Origin: Chlorella sorokiniana
Taxonomy: Eukaryota; Chlorophyta; Trebouxiophyceae; Chlorellales; Chlorellaceae
Direction of reading: 5' to 3'
Length of the DNA stretch: 64,000 nucleotides
Assembly (NCBI GenBank): GCA_025917655.1
Contig: CP084608.1
Span: 1,488,001-1,552,000 of the forward strand
Shown one piece after another: positions 45,801-55,506 of the stretch (its first letter is position 1; every line of letters begins with the position of its first letter). The notes under the pieces are model-generated. The model worked only from the letters and a program-made list of their open reading frames with translations. It had not been told where the DNA came from and made no database searches. The translations under genes and the position numbers were made by a program.

Positions 45801-46934
45801 CTTGCCCTGGGGCGTGGCAGCAGGCGGCAATGCCGCCCTTGGCACCTCTCCGTGCCTCTCGTGCTCGCGTCGCCGGCAACGCAAGCCCTTGGAACCGCTG
45901 CGTGGCCCTCATGCCCCACCCCGTGCCTGCCGTTGCAGCTACATCTTCGCCTACTTCATGTTTGGCCAGTCCATGTTCCGGGAGGACTTCACGCCGCAGG
46001 CCAACGCCATCAACCAGGCGCTGTTCGAGGACAAGCAGGGCCAGCTGGAGGCGGAGGTGGAGCGGCTGAGGTGGGGCGGGCGCGCGCTGTGTGCTGCGCA
46101 TGCCGCGTCCCTCGAACCGGGGCTGCCCGCCGCTGCGGAGCGCTGCCGCCACCCGCATTCCGGCTGCCCGCTGGTGCCCGGCCTCGCCTCAGCACGCTTG
46201 CCCTCGTTGCCCTGCTGGCGCAGCCAGCTGATCGAGGGCCCTTTTTCGGCCCGCCGTCTGAGCTGTCTGCTGTGCGCATGGCCATCGTCAACCTTGCGGC
46301 GAACATCGACACTCGCATCCAAAAGATGTACGAGGTGGGTACCTCACACGGCTGGGCTGCTGGGGATGGGCAGGGCCAGGGGGCAGCTGGATCTGCTGGG
46401 CTGGGCTGGAGGCGGCGGGGGTGGTGCGCATGAGCCTAAGCCACCCAAACGCTTTCATGCAAGGCTGGTGAGGGGCACCCTCACGACGCAGTTGGATTGC
46501 TGTTCTTGAACGAATCGCAGCTTCCATGTATATCTGGCCAGCCGGTGGGCCACGGCTGAGGCTGCTTGCGGCGCCCACCTCCCTCCGCAGGTGATTGAGT
46601 GCGACATTGCGCCTCAGGTGGCCTCGCGCGGCGTGGGCATCGCCCCCTACCGCGGCCGCCACGCCACCGCCACCGGCGGCGAGGCCACCGCCGAGATTTA
46701 CCGAAAGGCGGCAGAGGCGGGGCCCAGCACCAGCGGCCTGCCATCGTCAGGTCCGTCCCGCCTGCTGCGCTGCGTTCAGGTGTCCCCCTCAGGCTGCATG
46801 ATACCCGCTGCGCTCTTGTGCCGCGTGCAGATGTGGTTGATCTGACTGCGGCAGACAGCGATGACGGCAGGATGGGCAGGGCCAAGGGCAAGGCACCCGC
46901 TGCCAGCCGCAGCAAACGCAAGGCAGACACCTGA
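42876..46934 (+). CDS. Ariadne-type RBR E3 ubiquitin ligase
   Basis: RING-between-RING ligase that passes ubiquitin through a catalytic Cys in RING2. ATG 42876; an acidic N-terminus (MAPPASDDDWFEDYDSGGD) and a helical UBA-like segment (VQSILGCTTTTARALLIFFN). RING1: CGVCLSDVPAAETTTMDCGH, FCDACWREHL. The IBR follows with KWCPSVPHCGNAI and CGQKFCFACCEVQHSPATC. RING2: CPKCGKPVEKNGGCNLVLC; the Cys of GGCN is the expected catalytic one; then KPFCWLCGQATG. The Ariadne domain has ANEAASNLKRYLHYLTRFE, then SYIFAYFMFGQSMFREDF and LAANIDTRIQKMYEV. The C-terminus is acidic then basic (VVDLTAADSDDG, SRSKRKADT), stop TGA 46932-46934. The architecture matches plant ARI5/ARI8-like and animal ARIH1 proteins, which work with neddylated cullins. 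More than ten exons. Confident. Confidence 0.93.
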
Positions 46935-47266
46935 GAGCACGCCTGTACACCACCCCCAACCCCTCCGAGTGAATGGATCACCGGCCGTATTTTTATCAAT
47001 GCGCTTCGCGGCTTGTGCATCCACACCGGGCCGCTTTGCCGCCTCAGGCGCTGCCTTGCAAGCTCATATCATCTGCCGCCTGTTCACCGCAACCAACCTT
47101 TCATCAACGAATGTTTCCTGCGCCCCCGCCATTCTGGGTACCATGCAACTTGTCAGAGAAGCAGGCCACTCAGCCGATGAGGGCTGCGAAGGAGGCGCCG
47201 GGACTACGTTTGTTGCGGCAAAGCTGTTTGCAACGTGGCTCAATTGCGGAGCCCTCGCCAGGCTGT
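46935..47266. other. Convergent 3' spacer
   Basis: Between the stops of the Ariadne ligase (plus) and the aldo/keto reductase (minus). Both 3' UTRs must lie here. No clear poly(A) motif or RNA gene was recognised. Confidence 0.5.
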
Positions 47267-48238
47267 TCACACGATGCTGCTTGGGTCCCAGCAGTACTTG
47301 CAGCTTCCCAGCAGCTCTTCCAGCGCATCCAGCCGCTGCAAAGCCGCCTCGCTCAGCTGTCGGCTCAGCAGCGTCCCTGGAGCGGCCTCCGCCAGCCGCT
47401 GCTGCTGCACAGACTTTGGGATGACGGCCAGCCCTCGCTGCAGGCCCCACAGCAGCAGCGCCTGCGCAGGGGTGACGCCCGCCTCCGCTGCCGCCACCTC
47501 CACCGCGGGCTCCCGCAGCAGCTCGCCGCACCCCAGGCTGGCGTAGGCTTGTACCGCGATGCCCCCTGGCGGCAGAAGTCCCGCAGCTCGCGCTGCTGGT
47601 ACCGCGGGTGGCACTCGACCTGGTTGCAGGCCGGCGGTACCTCAGCGTACCGCAGCAGCTCCTCCAGGTGCGGCACGGTGTAGTTGCTCACGCCGATGGC
47701 GCGGAAGCTGCCCGCGCGTAGGTACCGCTCCAGCACCCGCCACGTCTGCCGCCGCAGCTCCGCGTTGGCGGGGGACGCCGCTTCCTGCTTGGAGGCCCCG
47801 GGCCAGTGCACCAGGACCAAGTCGATGGGGACCCCAGTAGCTGCAGGGAAGCCTCGCAGGCCGCCTCCGCCTTTGCGGTGCCTTGCTGCAGCAGAGACCA
47901 GGAGGCGGAGGCACGGCATGTGAGGAGGGGCGCTCGTCTCGGGCTGATGGCAACAGCTTCACCGCCCTTGCCCAAGCCGCTGCCTGCATCCCAACCTGGT
48001 ACGGCGAGATCTTGGTGGTCAGGAAAACTTCGGCGCGGGGGATGCCGCTGGCTGCCAGCGCAGCTGCCACCTCAGCTTCGTTTCGGTAGATGGATGCTGT
48101 GTCGATGAGGCGGTAGCCATTCTGAAGTGCCCAGCCAACTGCTCGGGTGGCATCCTCGCCACGGGCTCTGAAAGTGCCCAGCCCCACAGCAGGCATGCTC
48201 ATGCCGCCTGGCAGGGGGATGGTGGCGGGCAGGGGCAT
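47267..48238 (-). CDS. Aldo/keto reductase family oxidoreductase
   Basis: NADPH-dependent carbonyl reductase fold. ATG 48236-48238 (MPLPATIPLPGGMSMPAVG), stop TGA 47267-47269. Visible family blocks: GLGTFRARG; LIDTASIYRNE with the catalytic Asp and Tyr; FLTTKISP with the Lys; LVLVHWPG with the His; RAIGVSNYTVPHLEELL; NQVECHPRYQQRELRDFC; AQALLLWGLQRGLAVIPKSV for cofactor binding. Length about 300 residues is normal and only one or two introns are present (one near 47880-48000). Two single-base losses in G runs (47832-47835 and 47562-47566 on the plus strand) break the frame in conserved blocks. No targeting peptide is evident. Substrate cannot be told from sequence; the bacterial 2,5-diketogluconate reductase-like group is the closest by pattern. 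Confidence 0.9.
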
Positions 48239-48732
48239 CGCAACTGCTTGCGCGCGTGCAGCCTGCCCCGCCACGCCGCGCCCCAGGCGGCGGTCAGAGA
48301 CGAAGCGTCACCGGTGTGGCCAGGCGACCTCTTCAGTGGCGGTAATCAGTATGAAAGAATATTATAGAGAAGAGGCGAATGTAATCTAAGTCTCCTTAGC
48401 AGGTTACAAGCAGGCGAGGCACTAAAGAGAGCCGGGGAGGGTTGTCCACGGGACCAACTGATGCAGCTAGAACGTTTCTTGAGCCATCAGAATCAATTCG
48501 ATCATTTGATTGGGATAAAGAAGGTGTTCGTCTGCTCCAAGCTCCCAAGCACCCAGTGCTGAGGTGGAACTCAGTTAGAGACGAATGCTGGTGTGCATGG
48601 TTGGTGGGAAGTTCGCCTTACTTGGGCGCAATAGCACGTTTGCACACACCCCGAGCCTGCCAAGTGTCTTTGCCAGCAGTTGCGACCCGCGCAAAGCTGG
48701 AGCGCAGGCTTGTCCTGGCGTATGCGCAGTTG
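48239..48732. other. Divergent spacer, aldo/keto reductase (-) / TraB gene (+)
   Basis: Promoters of both genes should lie here. The downstream part (about 48480-48730) stays open in the TraB reading frame without an ATG, so an upstream exon encoding a targeting peptide may be hidden here. No TATA box was recognised. Confidence 0.4.
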
Positions 48733-50888
48733 ATGGCGACACCAGAGGCGCCGCAGGCGCTGGATACGCTGCCACAACCCTTGGCAGTGCTGAAGTGTCG
48801 CGCGGAGGGGGCCTACGGAGGACCTGAGACGACCTTTTACCTGCTGGGCACCGCTCACGTGAGCGTTGAGAGCTGTGAAGATGTGTCTCGCCTCATCAAG
48901 GCCGTCAAGCCCCAGGTGAACCCTGCCGCACACCTGCTGTGCTGCCGATGCGGCGGTGCCGCGCGTGTGCCGCCAGTCTCCTTGGCCTCCTTCCCTGCCT
49001 TGAGGCTCATGCGCCCATGCCCATTCACGTGCAAACAAAATGCACGAGGTTGGCCTCCCCCTGCTCCGCAATGCTTGCGCTACTCGCCAGGCCTCTTTCT
49101 GGCTGTGCCGACATCCCCAGCCAGCGTCCCTGCCTCTTTCCCCCACCACCGTTGCCCAGGTGGTGCTGATTGAGCTGTGCGCCGAGCGCAAGCCCATCCT
49201 CACCGCCGATAAGATTCGGCAACCCAGCCTACCCGAGGTGCTGGGCGAGATTCGCGCGGGGCGGGTGTCGCCCTTCCAAGGCGTCTACTCATGGTGAGCT
49301 TTGCAGGGAGGGTGGCGCATGCGCGGTGGCCTGGTCCAAACATGCGCTGCAGCCTGGTCCAAACATGGCAGCCACGCCACCGCTTTGGGAACTGTTGCAG
49401 CCATACTACAAACGTCACCCGTTGCACATCCGTCATGCTTGATTCATGCCCTCTCCCCCCTCCCCCCCCCGGCCACCTCCTCCCTTGGAAACAGGCTGCT
49501 GGCTAAGGTCGGCAAGCACTTGGATGTGATGCCGGTGAGCTGACAGCTGTTGCTGTTGCATGCTGGACCAAAGCTCACTTTGCAGCACATGTCATGCGCC
49601 GCCGCCACACACAAGAACTTTGTGCCTGCTGCCGCGCGCTGCATGACACCGCCCTCAGCCGCAGCTGCCGCTGCTGCTGGCCTGGCACCCACGCACCCCC
49701 CCCGCCCCAGGCTCTTTGTCGCCAGCAAGCGCTCCCCGGTGCTGGTGCCTGCAGGGCGAGGAGTTCCGGGTGGCGCTGCGGGAGGCTCACGCCATTGGGG
49801 CCCACGTGGTGCTGGGCGACCGCAGCCTGGCGGTCACGCTCGCCCGCGTGTGGCATGCGCTCAGCCTGTGGGAGAAGTTCAAGCTGACGGGCACCCTGCT
49901 CTGGACGGGGCTCAGGTGCGTGCCACGGGCAGCAGTTGTAATTTTTTGGGGGGGTGAGGGGGAGGTGGGGGCGCCCGAGTTTGGAGGGGGCGGCTGGTAC
50001 ACTTACCGGGACGGTGAGACAGTCAAGGGGGTGCCCCTGCAGCGCCATGTTGCATGCTGCGGCGTCCCCTACGAGGCAGGAGCGGCAATTGATTGTGCTT
50101 TCACGCTGGATGCTGCACGCCCACCTTCTCCCCCTCTCTCCCCTTGAGGGCGTGCCTTTTTCCCGCTGTTGAACTCACCGCACACACCGCCCACCCCCTC
50201 TGTTCAGCTTGCTAGACACGGAGGAGATGCGGCAAGAGATTGAGAAGATGAAGGAGACGGATGTGCTGACTGAGGCCATCAAGGAGTTTGGCAAGGTGGA
50301 GCCCCGCCTGCCTGAGCCCCGCCTGCCCCCTGTTTGCCTGGCCTTGCATTCTCCACCATGCCGCCGCTGCCGGGCTGGCCGGCCGCTTGTTGTCTCATGC
50401 TCCGCCTTGCCTGCGAGCAGCAGCAGGTAGCGCCCCTCCCTCCCCCCGTTCCCACCCGGCCCTGCCCGCCCGACTGCCGCAGGAGTTCCCCAGCCTGATC
50501 CGGCCGCTGCTGACGGAGCGCGACCAGTACATGACCTTCATGCTGCGCAAGCTGGCGGCGCGGGCGCAGACGGTGGTGGCGGTGGTGGGGCGGGGCACCT
50601 GCAGGGCATCAGGTGCGGGGGCGGGGGATGGAGTGGTGGGGAAGGGCCTGAACAGGCTGCTGTCTGCAATCAAGTGGGCAGGCGGCAGGGCTGGATCAGG
50701 CGTGCTGCCCTCTTGCCACGCTCCTCGCACTTCTCCTCCGCAGGGAGCATTGGGATCAGGAGATTGACATTGCGGAGATCACTAGCATGCCCGCAGAGCG
50801 GCAGACATTCTGGCGCTGGCGACGCATTGCGCTGCTTACTGCCGGCGGCGTGCTTGTCAGCACCGCGCTGCTGCGCATGCGGCGTTGA
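48733..50888 (+). CDS. TraB-domain membrane protein
   Basis: TraB/PrgY-type domain as in eukaryotic TRABD proteins, related to Tiki/EreA-like folds. Conserved pieces in order: FYLLGTAHVSVESCEDV (the GxxH motif), VVLIELCAERKP (E and R of the second motif), SFQGVY-like, LAKVGKHLDVMPGEEF, REAHAIGAHVVLGDRSLAVT (the D-R motif), LWEKFKLTGTLLW, ITEAIKEFG-like, FPSLIRPLLTERDQYMTFML (the E-R-D motif) and TVVAVVGRGHLQGI near the end. It closes with a hydrophobic segment (IALLTAGGVLVSTALLRMRR*), a single C-terminal membrane anchor. Stop TGA 50886-50888. ATG 48733 was chosen as the first in frame; upstream coding exons are possible. Plant relatives are reported on the outer mitochondrial membrane; location here is inference. 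Confidence 0.82.
49332..49368. repeat. Direct repeat of CCTGGTCCAAACATG in a TraB gene intron
   Basis: Two perfect copies of the 15-mer separated by a few bases. The context is intronic; no function is suggested. Confidence 0.7.
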
Positions 50889-51233
50889 CTGCTGATCAGT
50901 GATGGACCGCGCCACATGTCAAGGGGCTGCTGCATTGATTATGCCGAGCTAGTGGCAAATTTGGGCGATGTTTCATTGCCTGCCTGTTTTTCTTGTAGCA
51001 TTTGCCTCCCGCAGACTGTACAATTGCATGCGCTGTTTTGCTGCGGAGCCTTCTCACTGCCCTCTGCCCTCCTGAATTTGTTGTGAAACGAGCGTGGCAG
51101 CTGGTTTTGTGCGTGCCGACATGCCTAGTCAGCACAGCCGCGAGCATGGTCTTCCCCTGCATGGCCATTCAATGATTGTGCTGCATTTGCATTATAGAAT
51201 CGTCCCCCACACAAACATCTAAAGCACACAGCA
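50889..51233. other. Tandem spacer after the TraB gene
   Basis: 3' UTR of the TraB-domain gene and probable 5' region of the next plus-strand gene. AT-richer than exons. No gene was seen. Confidence 0.4.
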
Positions 51234-53027
51234 ATGGCTGCCATAACATGCAAGCGGGTTCCTACCCTGCAGCCGTCTTTGCAGATAGAGCGGGACCCTT
51301 GCAGAGGGCAATGGCGAACGGGTAAGGGCCCCTTTCCGATCGTCATGTTCCGTCTTGCACAGCCCAAGACTCTGCTGCACTGGGACTGTCCGTCTTGCCC
51401 CCTTGATGTTCACACGCTGCTGCCGTCCTTGTGCAGCCCAGAGGCCGGCCAAGCGTCGGAGATTGACTGTTGGGCGCCCGAGGCAGATAATGGTGCAGGC
51501 GGCCCAGCAGGTGGCTCCCCCGCTAGGGTTGCTAGCGCCTGGCCGTCGCCGCCCTGCTCGGTGAATGTGCAGCCCGACACGCGCGCTCTGCTGCCTGACG
51601 ACCTCTGCAGGCTGAGAACAGCTGGGCACCCTCAGTGTTCCAAGCTGCTGAGCGCCTGCAGACCGCGGCGTGTGCTTCAGCCGTTTTTCGCGCCACGCAT
51701 CAGCTGGGCACCAGCTTCGAGCACGGCCTGCAGCACGGGTGAGCAGCTGCACATGATGCAGAAACACAGGCGCATCAACACTTGGATTGTCAAAGCGCGA
51801 GAATGAATACAGGGCTGCGCATTGACAGTGCTGCGTTCCCGTGCCCTATGCCCCCTCCACACAGCAATGCTCTGCTCTTGCGCCGGGCTCGAGAGCTGCT
51901 GCGCCCGTGGTTGGAGGGCGGCCAGCAGCAGCAGCCGGCTCTGGGCCGGACCGCTGCGGCAATGGCGGCAGCCACGGGTGCGCAGGTGCATGCAGGGTGC
52001 GACGGCGCCCTTCTCTTTTGCTTCAGCGGTGCCAGAACGCAGAGCGGCGGCGTGGGCCTCGCTGCTGCGCTGGAGCCCACCCCTACGGCCTCCCAGCTGG
52101 CACAGCAGCAGCTGCTGGGCAGGCTGCCAGCGGAGGCGGCGGCAAGCCTGCTGCGCACCGTGGGCCCGCCAGCAGGGGCCGGCGCCCTCCCTGCCGCTGC
52201 TCCTGCTCCTGCCAAGGTTGCCCCCACCGCGGTGGCTCCTGCGGCTGCCATGGCGCCTGTGGAGGCCAAGCACAGGCTGCCAGTGCAGCAGGAGGTTGTG
52301 ATGGTGGTGCGGGAGGCGAGCCAGCTGGCGCAGCGAACCGCGGGGCTGGCCTCCGGGTTCGAGCGGCTGCTGACACTGGCTGAGGAGGGCAGCGCACGGC
52401 GCGCGCCCAGCAGGGTGCGGCGGCTCCAGAAGTGACAGCGGCAGTGCGGGAGGCGAGCCAGCTGGCGCGCCGCGTGGTGCAGCACTCTGCCCAGCTGGAG
52501 CTCCTGCTGCAGCCCGCACTCCCCCGCCGCGTGCTGCGCCCGGCGGCCACTTGCCAGCAGTGCCAGCCCGCCCCGCCAACGCGCGGCCGTCGCGGCGCGA
52601 GCCAGCCGCAGCCGCAGCGGGGCAGGACAAGTCAGCCACGCATTCACGAGGTGCTATGCTGCCGGCCGCCCAGAGCGCTGCAGTCCAGCCGAGCGTGCCA
52701 GCCGGCGCGAGCGCTGCACCAGATGTGACCTGCGCCACCCTCCGCCCCTCCCTGCCAGGTGTGCCTCTGCTGCATGCAGTTGGTTGCAGTGTGATCAACG
52801 GGGCAGCCCTGTGGACCTTTCTTTCGCATGCGGCTGGAGGTGTCGAGAGCCTTTTTTGCTCCCCTGCCTGCCCACCTGCAGCTGCAGCCGCGTGGCTGAT
52901 TGGAGAGAGGGTGTACGCCGCAGCATGCAGCCTGGGCGCCGCCTTCCTGCCCCCGGCCTTGCAAGCCCCGGCTGCGCTGGCGGTGAGCCTCGCCATGCTG
53001 GCAGCTGCCACTCTGCCGCTCTGGTGA
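51234..53027 (+). CDS. Unrecognised Ala-rich protein with duplicated REASQLA helix and C-terminal hydrophobic segment
   Basis: No family recognised. ATG 51234 opens a weak 5' part whose frame is uncertain. Better-supported pieces are NALLLRRARELLRPWLEGGQ (about 51873-51970), the Ala/Gln-rich LAAALEPTPTASQLAQQQLL, VVMVVREASQLAQRTAGLAS, a second copy AAVREASQLARRVVQHSAQL, and a C-terminal stretch AALAVSLAMLAAATLPLW that ends at TGA 53025-53027. The two REASQLA copies lie about 45 codons apart and in frames that differ by one base; a missing G near 52386-52389 would join them. The end could be a tail anchor. Exon structure is a rough guess, and the 5' 600 bases could belong to a UTR or another gene. 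Confidence 0.4.
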
Positions 53028-54135
53028 GAGGCGCCTCAGCCACTCTCTGAGGCAGCCTCATACTCCTGTTTCCGCCTGTTGTCTGACATACACCACGGCA
53101 GCGCAATGCACTCGTGTCTGCCATGTTACGGTGCCCAGTGGCGACCATCCAAGCCAACATTGAGCAAAATCTTGATATGCATGCCTGCTGCTCTTCCAGC
53201 CACTTCAAAAACCTCCTTCCCTCTGTTCTGCTGTTTATTTAAGACGACTGTCTGCTGGTGCCATTGCATCGGTGTTGTACAGTAGCATTCTGCACATGCT
53301 TTATTCATGAATAACTAGCCCTGTGGTGTGCGGTTGATGAGCACATCTTCTGCGTGCAACTTGTTCAGCCCATTATTTTGCGAACGATGTCCTGCTTTCA
53401 CTTGCACAAGTGCTGCTGCTGCAAGAGCCATGCTGCACCCAAGCACTCTCTCCGTTTTGTTAGTTGACATTGCGTAATAGCTTGCCATGGAGGACTTTTT
53501 GAGCGCTTGGGATGCTACGCCCCTGTGAACCGCCCCAACAACACAGCAGCGGCGCTTGCCCTTGCCGCCATTCTGGCAACTTACCTTTTGCAGAATTACG
53601 CAATGTGTCAGCATTCATGAAGTGGTTGATGCCTTTGTTCCCTCGCAACCAAAGCTGAAAGCGGCTGGCGTGTTCATGGACAGGGGCACTCTGGAGGGGT
53701 CGCACATGATTGAGCAAGGACCCTTATTTGCTAGTATACAGGGCAGTATGCGCAGTTCCTTTTGCAGAGCAGTACGCGAGGAAGCGATGCAAGCACGAGT
53801 TTCGCTTTGATTTGCTTTTGAATCAGCAGACCTATTTCGAGAACCTGCATACAAAACATCCTTGAACCCCTCCGTGCTGTCCGCTTCCCCCAGATCACCA
53901 AGTCCTGAGAGTCTAGCAAGCAACAGCCAAGCTTTGGTTAAACAGGGGTCACGTCATAGTAAACTGGTGGGTGCCCGCCAGCCGGCTTCCCTGGTTTGGC
54001 AACCCGCTGCCACCGCCTCTCTGCCACTTCCTGGGCCCGCAGCCCGCTTCACTACTTTGCCTGCCCCCTTGCAGAACCACATCGAGCTCCGTGTGCTTGA
54101 GCAAATATTTTAGGCACAGCTTTGAAGCAGCGGCC
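53028..54135. other. Intergenic region of about 1.1 kb
   Basis: Clearly AT-richer than the surrounding genes and without an ORF over about 100 codons on either strand. It should hold the 3' UTR of the upstream gene and the VPS29 promoter. No repeat, tRNA, TATA box or structured element was recognised. Confidence 0.5.
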
Positions 54136-55311
54136 ATGGTGCTTGTGCTGTGCATAGGCGACCTGCATCTGCCGCACCGGTCCGCCGACCTGCCGCCCAA
54201 GTTCAAGTCGCTGCTGGTGCCCGGCAAAATCTCGCACGTCCTGTGCCCCGGAAACCTGTGCACAGATGTGAGATGCTGCAGTGGTGTTGAGAGAATCGCC
54301 AGCGTTGTCTTTCAGTGCCTTGTGATGCAAGGAGGTGCGCGTTGGCGTGTACCGTGCGCCCACCTTGCCGTACCGCACTCCCTGTCTCCTTGCAGGCTGC
54401 CTACGACTACCTGCGGTCAGTATGCTCAGACGTGACGGTGACGCAAGGGGACTTCGACGAGAGCACAAAGTGGCCCGACACGCAGGTGGGGCAGAGGCTG
54501 CCCCAAGCGGGCCAGGGGCTGAGCACGGCTGGCCCAAGCGGTGCCGGCCCTCGTGGCCTGTCTGCACCCTCCCCCCGCTGCCGACAGCACCCCCTGAGCC
54601 GCACCGCGCCGCAGGTTGTGTCCATCGGCGACTTCCGCGTGGGCCTCTGCCACGGCCACCAGGTTGTGCCCTGGGGCGACCGCGAGGCGCTGGCGGTGCT
54701 GCAGCGCAAGCTGGACTGCGACATCCTGGTCACGGGGCACACGCACGTGAGGCGCCGCACAGGGATGGGCGTGCGGGCCTGCGCAGGCGGGGCGGGCGGC
54801 GGGGGCGGGCCGTGTCGGGAGGCAGCAGGGGCAGCAAGGGAGCGTCTCCCTGCCCGCAGCTGTTCTGAGCTATGTTGGGTTGATCGTGGGCCACGCGCCC
54901 CGCCTCCCCCTTCCTGCGGCAGCGGTTTGAGGCCTATCGGCACGAGGACCGACTGGTCATCAGCACGGGGTCTGCTACGGGGCCTACAGCCCGGTGACCC
55001 CGGACCCCACCCCCTCCTTCGCCCTCATGGACGTGGATGGCGGCAAGGTGGGCAGCAAGAGCGGCGGGGGCGCTGGAAGATGGATGGGCATCTCTCTGCG
55101 CGCTGCCTCGTGGCTTCCCTGCTTGCGGCTTGCCCGCCCACGCCACCACCTCCTCAGCACCACCACACACCCTCATGCACATCCAACGCTTCCCTCCCTG
55201 CAGGCCACCGTGTATGTGTATGAGCTGGTGGAGGGGCAGGTGAAGGTGGACAAGCTGGAGTTTTTGAAGCCGCAGCGGGCAGGCGGCGGCGGTGGTGCAC
55301 GCACACTGTGA
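54136..55311 (+). CDS. VPS29: Retromer subunit VPS29
   Basis: Metallophosphoesterase-fold subunit of retromer, which recycles cargo from endosomes to the Golgi. ATG 54136: [20 protein letters not shown], then [20 protein letters not shown]; next exons give [87 protein letters not shown] and [19 protein letters not shown]. Stop TGA 55309-55311. All blocks of the family are present, and length of about 190 residues is normal. A missing G in the run 54979-54982 breaks TGAYSP; the same conserved block is intact in all known VPS29 proteins, so an assembly error is likely. Five or six exons. Confidence 0.95.
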
Positions 55312-55506
55312 TCCCTACCTTGTTTGTTGACCTTGCTCAACTATTCGGAACTTGTGTGCTGCTATCCACAACAATTGTGAGCTCTTCCAAGCCGTGGCAT
55401 GCCGTACTGCTCTCTGGGCTGATTCAACACAGGCACCACAGGTAACACGGCCACCTGAACTTTGGGCCTGCAGTGCTTGACCCTTGGAACTTTGCTTGCT
55501 GGGCTG

